From: Variovorax sp. JS1663
GTDB taxonomy: Bacteria; Pseudomonadota; Gammaproteobacteria; Burkholderiales; Burkholderiaceae_C
Reading direction: 5' to 3'
DNA length: 64,000 nt
Assembly: GCF_002157355.1 (NCBI RefSeq)
Contig: NZ_LYMK01000009.1
Span: 1 to 64,000, forward strand
Notes under the pieces: model-generated
What the model saw: the letters and a program-made list of their open reading frames with translations, nothing else
Databases searched by the model: none
What the model was told of the DNA's origin: nothing
Translations under genes and position numbers: made by a program
Shown: positions 1 through 8,948 of the stretch, in pieces
Layout of the letters: every line of letters begins with the position of its first letter
How positions within the stretch are numbered: position 1 is the first letter of the stretch

Positions 1-3000
1 GCTTCCAGGCTCACGCTGCCCGCGCCGCTGATGGTGGTGCCGGTCTCCTGGCTTTGCTGGCCCTCGCGCGAGTTCTTGCCGCTCCAGCGGATGTCTTCCG
101 CGCGGCCCGTCGTGATGCTGTCGACGTTCATGTCCCGCCCGGCCGACAGGACCGCGTCTCCAGCGCTCTTCACCTCGGCGCCGACCAGATTCGCATCGCG
201 GCCCGCCGTCGCCAACAGGCTGCCACCGGGGTTGGTCACATACAGGCCCGCCACCCGGTCGAGCGTCACGGCGGCGAGCTTCACGCCGCTGGCCACGTCC
301 GAGCCGAACAACACGCCCGAGTCGCTGCGCGAATCGCGCGTGGTGGTCACCGCGTTGATGTCGCGTCCCGCGATGACCCCGAGGCTGTTGCCGGCATCGA
401 TGGTGCCGCCGATGACGTTGAGGTCGTTGCGCGCGATCAGCAACGCATCCTGCCCCGTGATGCGGCCTGCCAGGTTGTTGATGTTGTCGGCCGAGATCAG
501 CACCGCCTCGCGTCCGGCGATGGTGCCGCCGGCGGTTGTCAGGTCGCCTGCCAGCTGCATGTCCACGCTGTGACCCGCCAACAGCGCACCCGAGCCGTCG
601 ATGTCGCCCTCCTTCACACGCACATAGACCTGGGGCACCAGCACCTTCTGGGTGCTGCCGTCGGCCAGGGTCACCTCCTGCTCGACCAGCCAGACGATGT
701 CGCTGGTCAGCTGCGCCATTTGCGCGGCCGTGAGGGCCACGCCCGGCCTCAAGCCGTACTCCTTGGCGAAGGTCGCCCCGGCGTTCATCAACGCCGCGTA
801 CTGGGCTTCGTCGCTCTCGAAGCCGTCCAGGTAGCGGTAGCCGGTCAGTTGCGCCACCTGCTCTCGAATCAGGCGCTGCTCGTAGAAGCCATCGCCCAGG
901 CGCTTCTGGACCAGATCGGGGTCGCTGCCCAGGGCGCGGAGCAGGTAGTCGCTCGAGAGCCACTGGCGGTAGTTCGCAAAGCGCGGATCGGTCTCGACGA
1001 GGGAGTGGCTGCCCGGCTCGGGATGCGTGCGGAACAGGCTGGCCGTGGGCACGGTGGCATTGGGCGTGCTGGTGCGCACCACCATCGGGATGGACCCGCT
1101 GACGGGCGTGCCGGTTGCACCGGCGGCGGCACCCGCCATGCCCGCAGCACCACCACTGGCCCGGCCGATGCCCCCGACCGCCGAGGGCACCTGCACGATC
1201 GGGTTGACGCGCGTGCCCTGCACGCCGCCCGCGCCCTGCGTGGTGGCGCCAGTCTGGCCCAAGGCCACGCTCCCGATGCCGGTACCGCTGCCCGAGATGC
1301 TTGCGTTGCCTTCCTGGCGCGCCGCGGCGACGGTGACGGTGGAGTAGGTCGTGAGGTCGTAGGGCGCGAACTGGTACGTCCGGTTGTCGTTCTGGACGTA
1401 GCTGTGGATGGCGGTACCGGTCTGCACCGTGGGCGCATCCACCATCAGGCCCACGTTGGCGATCGTGCCACCGGTGACCGTCAGCGCCCCGCCGGCCAGG
1501 ATCTGGCTCATGTCGTTCGTGCCGCTGCCGACGTGGATGTTCATCGCACCGCCCGCGAGGATCTTGCCCGGGGCTGAGGTCTGCAGTACCGCCGTGGAGC
1601 CGGTGACGCTGTAGTCGAAGGCGTCGTAGATGGAAGCCAGGCGCGGCGGCTTGCTCTCGCCGTTGGGCCCGGAGATCACGCCCGTGATGGTGTGGATGAA
1701 GCTGAGCGTGGCCACGTCCAGCGCCTGGTGGGCCGCGCGGTAGGCCTGCCACTGGTCGTACTCGGCCTGCGTGACCGGATGGTCGAAGCGCTGCAGCATG
1801 ACGGTGACCGGCCCCGAGGGGCCGTCGACGGTGGCGGTCAGGCCCTCCTGGCCCACGGTGATGTTGGGGTCGATGCGCCCGGGATGGCTCATGGGCAGAT
1901 CGGCTGCCGGCGGTGCCACGCCGAAGGTCGCCCAGATGGGGTCGGCGATGGTGTACCAGCTGCCGGGCATGGCGGTGGTCTCGCAGGTGTCGACGTTGCA
2001 GGTCTGGTAGCTGCGATCGGCGCTGTTGGCCGGGCTCCTGAGGTAGTAGGCGCGGAAGCGTTCGAGCGGGTAGTCGGGCGAAGGCACCAGCAGCTTGACC
2101 GCAGCGTTGTTGGCAGGTGCGAGAGGGTTGGACGCGTCTGCGCCCACCCAGTTGTTCCAGCCGGTGCCGTTGGTCAGGAGGTAGCCGCCGACGGCGAGCA
2201 GGACCTCGGAGGCCGGATAGCGCGTGCCGCTGCCCGGGATGGCGTACTCGACCACATGTTGGCTCGCGCCCGGCTGCAAGGTCCAGGTGACTCCACCGTT
2301 GGTGTTGCTCAGGACTGCAGCGCGGATGCCGGCGTTGCGGGTGGCCTCGATGGTCGAAGCGTGGTTGGCCAGGGTCGCGGCGGTGCCGATGGCGTGGCCG
2401 TTGGCATCGAGGCTGCCCCCGATGACGAGGTCGCCGGCGCTGAAGACCAACGATCCATCACGGTTGTTGAGGGTCTGGACGCCGATGTCCAGGCGATCGC
2501 GCGCGGCGATGGTGGCGGCCGAGGTGACGCCGCTGACGGTCTCGGCCAGGTTGTTCAGCGTGCCTGCACCGATGGAGATCTGATCGCCATAGATGCGGCC
2601 GGTGCCGATGTTGTTGAGCGTGCCCGCATTGATGCGGGTGACGAAGCCGTCGATGACGCCGCGGTTGGTCACCGTGTCGGAGGCGCTCAGGGTGGTGGAG
2701 GCGCCCTGGATGTCCCCGATGGCGGTGTTGTCGATGTTGCGCGCCGAGAGTGCGAGCGCGTTGCCGGCGGCCAGGGTACCGCTGTTGGTGATGTTGCCGC
2801 TGGTGGCGATGCTCAGGTCCCGGTTGGCGGTGATCTGGCTGCCCGCGGCGATGACAACGTCCCGGGTCAGCGCGAGACGCATGTCGCCTTTGGAGAGGAG
2901 CTTGCCGTCGAAGCCGAGCGAGGCGGCATCGACGGCCAGGGTCTTGGCTGCCAGGGCGGTTCCGCCCGTGTTGGTCACGCTCAAGGTCTTGCCGCCGGGA

Positions 3001-6000
3001 TTCGCAGCAAGGGGGTCAACGATGCTCACCGTATCGCCTGCGGAGATGAGCCCCGAGGTGTTGTCGACGGCGCCGCCGCTGGTGAGGATCACGTTCAGGT
3101 TGGCCCGGATCGCGCCCTGGACATTGCCGAGGGTGCCGGTGGTGATGGCGACGTGGTTGCCCTCGATGCCCTGCTCGGCACCGGAGGTGTTGGCGTTGGC
3201 GATGCCGCCGGCGTTCAACGTGGTCGTGGCGCCGGAGCGGATCAGCGCGCCGGTGTTGTCGATGGCACTGGCATCGATGCGCAGGTTGCCCGCGGCGAGT
3301 GTCTGGCCTCCCTTGTTGTCGTAGCGTGCGCCATGGGTGTCGATGGTCAATGCAGCCTGGCTCAGCAAGAGGCCGCCGCTGGCGTTGGTGAACTGGCGGG
3401 TGCCGGCGTTCAGGTCGCCCTGGGAGCCGATGAAGCCGGCGCTGTTGTCGGTGGCACCTGCAGCAAGCGCCAGGGTGCCGCCGCTGGCAATGCCGCCCTG
3501 CCCGCCAGCGTGACCGGCCGCGTTGGTGTTGACCAGGGCCTGGCCATGGGTGTCGATGGTCATCGCGCCGCCCGACTGGATCAGGCCGGCGTTGTTGACC
3601 AGCTCGCCCGAGTTCACGGTGACGGTGGTGACGGCCGCAATGGTGCCCTGCGTGTTCTCCAGCGGATTGCCGCGGGTGTCCACGGCAATGCTATTGCCGG
3701 AGACCTGTCCGGCTTTGTTGACCAGGCCCCCATTGTTCAACGCCACGGCGCCGCCGGCCTGAAGCTTGCCCTCCTGGTTGAGGGTCTGGCCGACAGTGGT
3801 GATGCGGAGCGTTCCATTGACGGCGGCGACGCTGCCGCGAGCGTTGTCCAGCGTGTCGGCTGTGAGGGTGGTGTTGCCGCTGGCGGCCAAGGCGCCGTCA
3901 ACGTTGGTGGCGCCGCCGACGATCGTGCCGACCAGATCGCCGACCGCGGTGATGCGCCCCGTGTCGTTGTTCAGGCTGCCTGCACCGAGCGTGACATTCC
4001 GGCCGGCGCCGATCTCGCCCTTGCTGCTGTTGTCCAGCATGCCGCCGATCGTGAGGCCCAGGTCCGAGCTCTCGGCGGCGCGGATGGTGCCACCCTGGTT
4101 CACGAGGCTGCCCGCGGCGATGGCGGTGTTGCCATTGCTCGCGATGGTGCCGCCGTTGTTGTCCAGCGCGCCCACCACGCTGATGCGCGTGTCCGCCGTT
4201 GTGGCCTGGATGATCTTGCCGCCCTGGTTGCCCAAGGCGCCGGCATCGATGCTGATCTGCCGGGCAGTGGTGCTGCCGCCGGCCTGGTTGAACGCTCCGG
4301 CGACATCGACGGCCAATGCGCCGTTGCCGATGAGTTCGCCACGGGCGCCGCTGTAGCCGCTGCCGGCGATGCGCAGGGTGCCGCTGCCCGCGTGCTCGAT
4401 CTTGCCGTCGGTGTTGGTGATGCCGGCTGTGGCGTCGAGCGTCAGGTCCTGCCCATTGGTGGCGATGCGCCCGCCGCTGTTGTCGAAGGTGCCTGACGTG
4501 GCGATGGTGGTGGCGCCGCTGCCCGTCTGAACGATCTCGCCACCGTGGGTGTTGGCGATGTTCGAAGCGCTCAGGCTCAGCTGGCCCGCGTTCAGCTTGC
4601 CGCCCTGGTTGACGAGCGTCTGGCTGCCCTCGCTGTTGGCCGTGAGGTTCAGCGATCCCGGCGTGGCGATCGTCGCGCCGCTGGTGGTGATGTCGCCCTG
4701 GCGCGCGCTGAACGCGATGTTGGCGGCGCTGGTGCTGCTGCCGCCCAGGTCGACGCTCGCACCTCGCAGTGTCATGTCGCCGCCGGCAAGGTTGTCGCCC
4801 TTGGCTTCCAACGCCCCGGTGCTCGTCACGCGCAGGTCACCCGCGCTGCCGAGCTTGCCGTCGGCCTGGATGCCCGCGCCCAGTACACCCGTGCTGCCGC
4901 CCTGCACGCTGCCAGCCGTGATCGTCGTGTGGCGGCCGGCCGTGATGCTGCCGTCGTTGACCAGGGCGCCGCCGACATCGATCGCGGCGTCGTTGCCCGC
5001 GCGCAGTGCGCCGCTGTTGCCCAGGCTCCCGGCCTGGATCGACAGGTCCGTGGCCGAGATCGTGCCGCCACGGTTGTTGACCGAGCCGGTCGCGGTCAGC
5101 GCCGCATCGCCGTTGCTCGCGAGCTTGCCGTCGGTGTTGACCAGGTCGCCCGTACTCGCGATCTGCAGGCGGCCGGCACGCACCGTACCACCGGTGTTGT
5201 CGAAGCGATCGACGTTGGCGTTGAAGCCCTGGCTGACGTTGACGGTGCCGCCCACGTTGCTGAAGCTCGGGCCGCTCGCGCTCAGGCTCGTCGTGGTGAG
5301 GGTGCCGCCGCTGTTGTTGACCTGCGGCGTGTCGAGCTGGATGGAACCGCCTGCATAGATGCGGCCACCGTCGTTGAGGACGCTGTTGGACGCGATGATG
5401 TGGCCGGGCGCGGGGACGTAGTTTGGCGATGCCGTCGCGCCAGTGCCGCCGCCGCTGCCCGTTCCCGTCTCGGTGCCCGTTCCGGTACCGGTGCCTGTGC
5501 CGGTCCCGGGAACCGGCGTCGTCGTCGGGCCGGAAGAGCCGGTGCCCGGTTGTGCCGGCGTCTCGGGCACCGGCTCGGCCCCGATCACGCCCCCAGCCGT
5601 GTTGCTCAAGACCGGCGCAGTCACCGTCAAGCCGACGCCGCTGGTCTGGCGCATCGCGCCGCCGCGGTTGTCGATGTCGCCGGCGCTGGCGAACTGCAGG
5701 CTCCGCGCTTCCAATGTGCCGCCCACGTTGCCGAGTTGGCCTTGCGTCGCGATCCTGAGGTCCTGGCCGCTGGCGATGCGCCCTATGTTGGCCAGGCTCT
5801 CGGCGGTGATGTCGGTGCGGCCGGTGGCCTGTACCGTGCCGATGTTCTCCAGCCGCCCGGCGGCCGTGACGACGAACTCGCCCGGGCCGGCCAGCGTGCC
5901 TCCAGCGGCCTGGATGCTGCCGGCATTGCGCGCGCCAAGCCCGGCCTCGGTTCCCACCAGGAAGATCTTGTTGGCGAACATGCCGCCCAGCTGCGCCACG

Positions 6001-6809
6001 TCGAACGCGAAGACGGGCTTCGGGCCGGTGCCTGCGATCGGGGTCGCCTGCCCATGGTCAGCCGAGACCTGGTTGGCGCCGGTCACCACCTTGAGTTCGT
6101 TGGCCCAGATGCCCGCATTGACCTGCATGGCCCGCGCCAGGATGGCGGCATAGTCGGTGCTCCTGACATCGAGGCCGGCACCGTCGATGCTCACGGTGCC
6201 GCCGCGCACGACGTAGCCGTCCAGGCCGCCGAAGGCATTGAGCTGGGGCGTGCCGGTGGTCAGCGTGGCCCGGCTGGCGTTGATGAAGGAGCCGCCATCG
6301 ACCGCAATGCCCGCGGGGTTGGCCACGATGACCTCGGCCCTGTGCCCGCCGACCTCGATCGCGCCACGCAATTGAGTCGGATTGCCACCGACGATCTCGT
6401 TGAGGATGACGCGAGCGGGCCCGGTCCCGAGGTAAGGATTGCCCTGCACCCAGCCGCCCAGTTGGGTCTGCACGTCGGTGCGGCTGTTGTTGAGGATGAC
6501 GCCCCGGGGCTGGACGTCGAACTGGTTGTAGAGGTTGCGCGAGACGCCCGCGGCGCTGGGCGTCTGGATGTTGACGAGGGGCACGCCATTGGGCGCCACC
6601 AGCACCGTGGGCCGGAGATTCGGCGCGACGCCGGGCGCCCCCACGATCTGCGCCGGCACCGCCGAAACGGCCAGCAGGCCACCCAACGCCGTCGCCAGCA
6701 CGCCCGGCGTCGCCCCCGTGGCCTTGCCCGCGCTCCTGGCCGTTTCCTGTACCACCATGCGCAGGCCGCGCGCGGCGTTGAAGACGATTCGGTGAAGGTG
6801 CTTGTTCAT
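1..6809 (-). CDS. FhaB/CdiA-like filamentous haemagglutinin exoprotein, 3' end outside the window
   Basis: This is the exported partner of a two-partner secretion system. It should fold as a long beta-helix on the cell surface, as an adhesin or a contact-dependent inhibition protein. The ATG at 6809 follows GGAAGGAG at good spacing. I read the frame down to base 3 without meeting a stop, about 2269 codons. The N-terminus (MNKHLHRIVFNAARG) is an extended signal peptide, and a TPS domain covers roughly residues 60-270. Degenerate haemagglutinin repeats rich in NxGG, SAG and DNTGG fill most of the rest. A Gly-Thr low-complexity stretch lies near residues 430-455. Near residues 1935-2020 is a block containing DPRFANYRQW, KRLGDGFYEQRLI and LTSDIVWLVE, which is typical of FhaB/CdiA proteins of this class. 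The start lies 21 bp after the transporter stop. The C-terminal region, where a toxin and immunity gene would lie, is outside the window, so CDI function is unproven. Confidence 0.93.
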   Translation of the reverse strand, partial: MNKHLHRIVFNAARGLRMVVQETARSAGKATGATPGVLATALGGLLAVSAVPAQIVGAPGVAPNLRPTVLVAPNGVPLVNIQTPSAAGVSRNLYNQFDVQPRGVILNNSRTDVQTQLGGWVQGNPYLGTGPARVILNEIVGGNPTQLRGAIEVGGHRAEVIVANPAGIAVDGGSFINASRATLTTGTPQLNAFGGLDGYVVRGGTVSIDGAGLDVRSTDYAAILARAMQVNAGIWANELKVVTGANQVSADHGQATPIAGTGPKPVFAFDVAQLGGMFANKIFLVGTEAGLGARNAGSIQAAGGTLAGPGEFVVTAAGRLENIGTVQATGRTDITAESLANIGRIASGQDLRIATQGQLGNVGGTLEARSLQFASAGDIDNRGGAMRQTSGVGLTVTAPVLSNTAGGVIGAEPVPETPAQPGTGSSGPTTTPVPGTGTGTGTGTGTETGTGSGGGTGATASPNYVPAPGHIIASNSVLNDGGRIYAGGSIQLDTPQVNNSGGTLTTTSLSASGPSFSNVGGTVNVSQGFNANVDRFDNTGGTVRAGRLQIASTGDLVNTDGKLASNGDAALTATGSVNNRGGTISATDLSIQAGSLGNSGALRAGNDAAIDVGGALVNDGSITAGRHTTITAGSVQGGSTGVLGAGIQADGKLGSAGDLRVTSTGALEAKGDNLAGGDMTLRGASVDLGGSSTSAANIAFSARQGDITTSGATIATPGSLNLTANSEGSQTLVNQGGKLNAGQLSLSASNIANTHGGEIVQTGSGATTIATSGTFDNSGGRIATNGQDLTLDATAGITNTDGKIEHAGSGTLRIAGSGYSGARGELIGNGALAVDVAGAFNQAGGSTTARQISIDAGALGNQGGKIIQATTADTRISVVGALDNNGGTIASNGNTAIAAGSLVNQGGTIRAAESSDLGLTIGGMLDNSSKGEIGAGRNVTLGAGSLNNDTGRITAVGDLVGTIVGGATNVDGALAASGNTTLTADTLDNARGSVAAVNGTLRITTVGQTLNQEGKLQAGGAVALNNGGLVNKAGQVSGNSIAVDTRGNPLENTQGTIAAVTTVTVNSGELVNNAGLIQSGGAMTIDTHGQALVNTNAAGHAGGQGGIASGGTLALAAGATDNSAGFIGSQGDLNAGTRQFTNASGGLLLSQAALTIDTHGARYDNKGGQTLAAGNLRIDASAIDNTGALIRSGATTTLNAGGIANANTSGAEQGIEGNHVAITTGTLGNVQGAIRANLNVILTSGGAVDNTSGLISAGDTVSIVDPLAANPGGKTLSVTNTGGTALAAKTLAVDAASLGFDGKLLSKGDMRLALTRDVVIAAGSQITANRDLSIATSGNITNSGTLAAGNALALSARNIDNTAIGDIQGASTTLSASDTVTNRGVIDGFVTRINAGTLNNIGTGRIYGDQISIGAGTLNNLAETVSGVTSAATIAARDRLDIGVQTLNNRDGSLVFSAGDLVIGGSLDANGHAIGTAATLANHASTIEATRNAGIRAAVLSNTNGGVTWTLQPGASQHVVEYAIPGSGTRYPASEVLLAVGGYLLTNGTGWNNWVGADASNPLAPANNAAVKLLVPSPDYPLERFRAYYLRSPANSADRSYQTCNVDTCETTAMPGSWYTIADPIWATFGVAPPAADLPMSHPGRIDPNITVGQEGLTATVDGPSGPVTVMLQRFDHPVTQAEYDQWQAYRAAHQALDVATLSFIHTITGVISGPNGESKPPRLASIYDAFDYSVTGSTAVLQTSAPGKILAGGAMNIHVGSGTNDMSQILAGGALTVTGGTIANVGLMVDAPTVQTGTAIHSYVQNDNRTYQFAPYDLTTYSTVTVAAARQEGNASISGSGTGIGSVALGQTGATTQGAGGVQGTRVNPIVQVPSAVGGIGRASGGAAGMAGAAAGATGTPVSGSIPMVVRTSTPNATVPTASLFRTHPEPGSHSLVETDPRFANYRQWLSSDYLLRALGSDPDLVQKRLGDGFYEQRLIREQVAQLTGYRYLDGFESDEAQYAALMNAGATFAKEYGLRPGVALTAAQMAQLTSDIVWLVEQEVTLADGSTQKVLVPQVYVRVKEGDIDGSGALLAGHSVDMQLAGDLTTAGGTIAGREAVLISADNINNLAGRITGQDALLIARNDLNVIGGTIDAGNSLGVIAGRDINAVTTTRDSRSDSGVLFGSDVASGVKLAAVTLDRVAGLYVTNPGGSLLATAGRDANLVGAEVKSAGDAVLSAGRDMNVDSITTGRAEDIRWSGKNSREGQQSQETGTTISGAGSVSLE
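5440..5520 (-). repeat. Gly-Thr codon repeat (hinge) inside the FhaB-like gene
   Basis: On the minus strand the codons alternate Gly and Thr (GTGTGTGTGT, then ETGTGSGGGTG), preceded by a Pro-Gly-Ser-Thr stretch. It separates the N-terminal TPS part from the long repeat shaft. The short repeat unit could change length by slippage. Confidence 0.7.
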
Positions 6810-6830
6810 GTTCTCCTTCCAGCGTTCGCG

Positions 6831-8603
6831 TCAGAAGCTGTAGTTCAGGTTGAATCCCGCCGTGGTCCCGGCCGTGCGGAAACCCTCGGGCTTGCGGATC
6901 GGCGCACCGACGAAGAGGTCGTAGTTCAGGCCCTTCCATGCGCCGCGCAGGCCGATCACGCCGCCGGTGAGGCGCCGCCCGGCCAGGCCTTCGATGGAGC
7001 GGCCGCCCACCTGTCCGAGGTCGACGCCCGCATAGAGCTCGGCGCCGCTCGCGCCCAGCGCCCAGCCGATGTCGTTGCGCACGAGCCAGCCGCGTTCGCC
7101 CATCAGGCTGGTCTCGCCGTCGAAGCCGCGCACGGTGTAGCGCCCGCCGATGGAGAAGCGGTCCTGCGGCGTGAGGGGGCTGCGGTTCCACTGCGCGCGC
7201 CACAGGCCCGTGTAGCGCAGCTTCTGCGCGCCGAGCTGGAAGGGCGCGTTCACGCCGAGCTCGGCGGTGGCGATCCTGAAGCGCGAAGTGCCTTCGTCGA
7301 ACGGCTCCTCCGGCGCGGGCAGGGCACCGAAGGCGCCGGTCCCGCGTCGCCACGCCAGGTTGGCATCGAGCGTGGCATCGCCGATGAATTCGCGGTGCGC
7401 CAGCCCCAGCTCCCACCCCGCGGTCGCGCGCCGCTGCACGCCGACCTCGGCGTCGCCGATGAAGTTGTGCGCGCTGCGCCGGAAGGTGCGCAGGGCCAGC
7501 GTGGTCTTGCGCCGCTGATCGCGGTAGATCAGGCGCGAGAGCTTGAGCTCGGCATTGGCCGACTCGCCGGCATAGACATACGCCTGGTCGGCGCCCTGCA
7601 CGGTCTGGTGGTACTTGTTCTGCGAGGCGGTGGCGCTGGCCAGCCAGTCGCCCCAGGGCAGCGAGTAGTGAACGGTCTGCGCGCTGGTGCCCTGGCCGCC
7701 GTGGTTGAAGGCGTCGTGGTTGAGGCTGACGTAGAACAGGTCGCTGAGCCCGAGCGGGTTGTCCCAGGCGACGGTGGCGCCGGCCTGGTTCTTGCCGGTC
7801 GCCTTGGTGCCGCCGTTGTCCAGGCTCAGGGTGGTGCGCAGCGGAAAGCGCTGGCTGTACTTGACGACCAGGTCGCTGTCGCCGGGCCGGGCATCGGCGG
7901 CCTTCGATGGCTCGATCTGGATATCGGCCTCCGCGGTGGGCGCGCGCTTGAGGTTTTCCAGGCCCTGCTCGACGTCGCGCAGGTCGAGCAGCTCGCCGGG
8001 GCGCGCGGCGATGGCGTTGGCGAGGCGGGTGCGCGTCTCGCTGCCATCGGCGAAGCGGATGGCAGCAATGCGGCCCGGGATCACGGTGAATGTGAGCGTG
8101 CCCTGCCCCAGGTCCTGCGGCGCGGCGAGCACCCGGGTGGTGACGTAGCCGCGCGCCACGACGGCCTGCTGCAGCCGCGTCATGACGACGTTGACGCCCT
8201 CGGTGCCCAGGCAGCGGCCAATGGGGTTGTCGCTGCCATCCTCGCCGGCGGCGGCCTCCGGCGCCCACTGGAAATGCGCCGCGAGCTCGCCGGCCAGCAC
8301 GATGCGCTCGATGCGGAAGCACGGCGCCTCGCCCCTGGGCAGGCGGCGTTCCTCGGCCCGGGGCTCGGCCTGCAGCCGGCTGTCGACGCTGCGCTCCTGC
8401 TGCTGGCGCAGGGCGCGCTCGCGCTCCTGCTGGCGCTGCTCCTCGACGAATGGCCGGGGCGCGGCCGGCAGCGGCGCGGTCTGTGCATGGGCCAGCGCCG
8501 CCATCGCGGCGGGCAAGGCCAGTGCCCAGGGCCTGGGCCGTGGAGCGGGGCGCGTGATGGTGTTGCGGGCGGCGGGCCCGAGATCTCCCTGTCGATCCTT
8601 CAC
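6831..8603 (-). CDS. FhaC/CdiB/ShlB-family TpsB outer-membrane transporter
   Basis: This is an Omp85-superfamily beta-barrel that moves its partner exoprotein through the outer membrane. I chose the GTG at 8603 (590 residues). AGGA lies 9 nt upstream, and the first residues form a signal peptide (WALALPAAMAALAHAQ). A longer in-frame reading from 8897 would cross a predicted terminator and add a basic, unfamiliar N-terminus. After a Gln/Arg-rich linker come POTRA-like sequences (RIERIVLAGE; TLTFTVIPGRI) at roughly residues 90-220. The barrel then ends in Phe (NLNYSF), as expected. Conserved barrel motifs include the VRGF motif (TVRGFDGE) and SIGGRYTVRG. The exoprotein gene follows after 21 bp, so the two are surely co-transcribed. 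The order transporter then exoprotein resembles E. coli-type cdiBA rather than Burkholderia-type bcpAIOB. Confidence 0.93.
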   Translation of the reverse strand: MKDRQGDLGPAARNTITRPAPRPRPWALALPAAMAALAHAQTAPLPAAPRPFVEEQRQQERERALRQQQERSVDSRLQAEPRAEERRLPRGEAPCFRIERIVLAGELAAHFQWAPEAAAGEDGSDNPIGRCLGTEGVNVVMTRLQQAVVARGYVTTRVLAAPQDLGQGTLTFTVIPGRIAAIRFADGSETRTRLANAIAARPGELLDLRDVEQGLENLKRAPTAEADIQIEPSKAADARPGDSDLVVKYSQRFPLRTTLSLDNGGTKATGKNQAGATVAWDNPLGLSDLFYVSLNHDAFNHGGQGTSAQTVHYSLPWGDWLASATASQNKYHQTVQGADQAYVYAGESANAELKLSRLIYRDQRRKTTLALRTFRRSAHNFIGDAEVGVQRRATAGWELGLAHREFIGDATLDANLAWRRGTGAFGALPAPEEPFDEGTSRFRIATAELGVNAPFQLGAQKLRYTGLWRAQWNRSPLTPQDRFSIGGRYTVRGFDGETSLMGERGWLVRNDIGWALGASGAELYAGVDLGQVGGRSIEGLAGRRLTGGVIGLRGAWKGLNYDLFVGAPIRKPEGFRTAGTTAGFNLNYSF

Positions 8604-8693
8604 TTCGTCAATTCCTGTTTTTCTTGCGTGGCGACGCCTGGGTGTGCGTATCTGTCTATCGAACGCGGCGACGGGAATCTGAATGCCTTCGTG

Positions 8694-8727
8694 AAAAAAA
8701 AGGCGCAGCCACGCGAAGCGGCGCTGC
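8694..8727 (-). terminator. Rho-independent terminator between the binding-protein genes and the TPS operon
   Basis: Read on the minus strand, an imperfect 10-bp stem (8718-8727 with 8705-8714, two mismatches) with loop TTC is followed by GCC and eight T residues (8694-8701). It would end transcripts from the PhnD-like genes. The rest of the 8604-8948 gap should hold the promoter of the transporter gene, but I see no clear -35/-10 pair. Confidence 0.55.
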
Positions 8728-8948
8728 GGCCGCGGTCCGTCGCTGGTATTCAGAAGGCGGGGGCTGGCGCGGGGCGCGGAGGCCCTGGCGCGAGGTGATG
8801 AATGCGTGATGTCGCGCGGGGTGTGTCCCCCGTGCCTTCCCTGGATCGCATGGTCTTCCCTGCTCGCAATGGGTGCGAGGCGCGGGGATTCTGTCACCGC
8901 TGACGCGGCAGGAATCTGATCAATTCTTCGCGCCGCCGGCGCGCGGGC

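Noticed and set aside
54..4496. Very long open frames on the + strand opposite the FhaB-like gene
   Set aside because: They are antisense shadows caused by high GC and the repeated codons of the exoprotein; the translations have no recognisable motif and no ribosome sites, while the minus frame has a signal peptide and TPS domain.
8604..8897. A 98-residue N-terminal extension of the first TpsB transporter
   Set aside because: It would run through a predicted terminator with eight T residues and adds a basic, non-export-like stretch before the clear signal peptide that begins at the GTG at 8603.
8924..8948. GC-rich hairpin just after the second PhnD-like gene
   Set aside because: The stem is only about six base pairs and no T-run follows; the better terminator is at 8694-8727.
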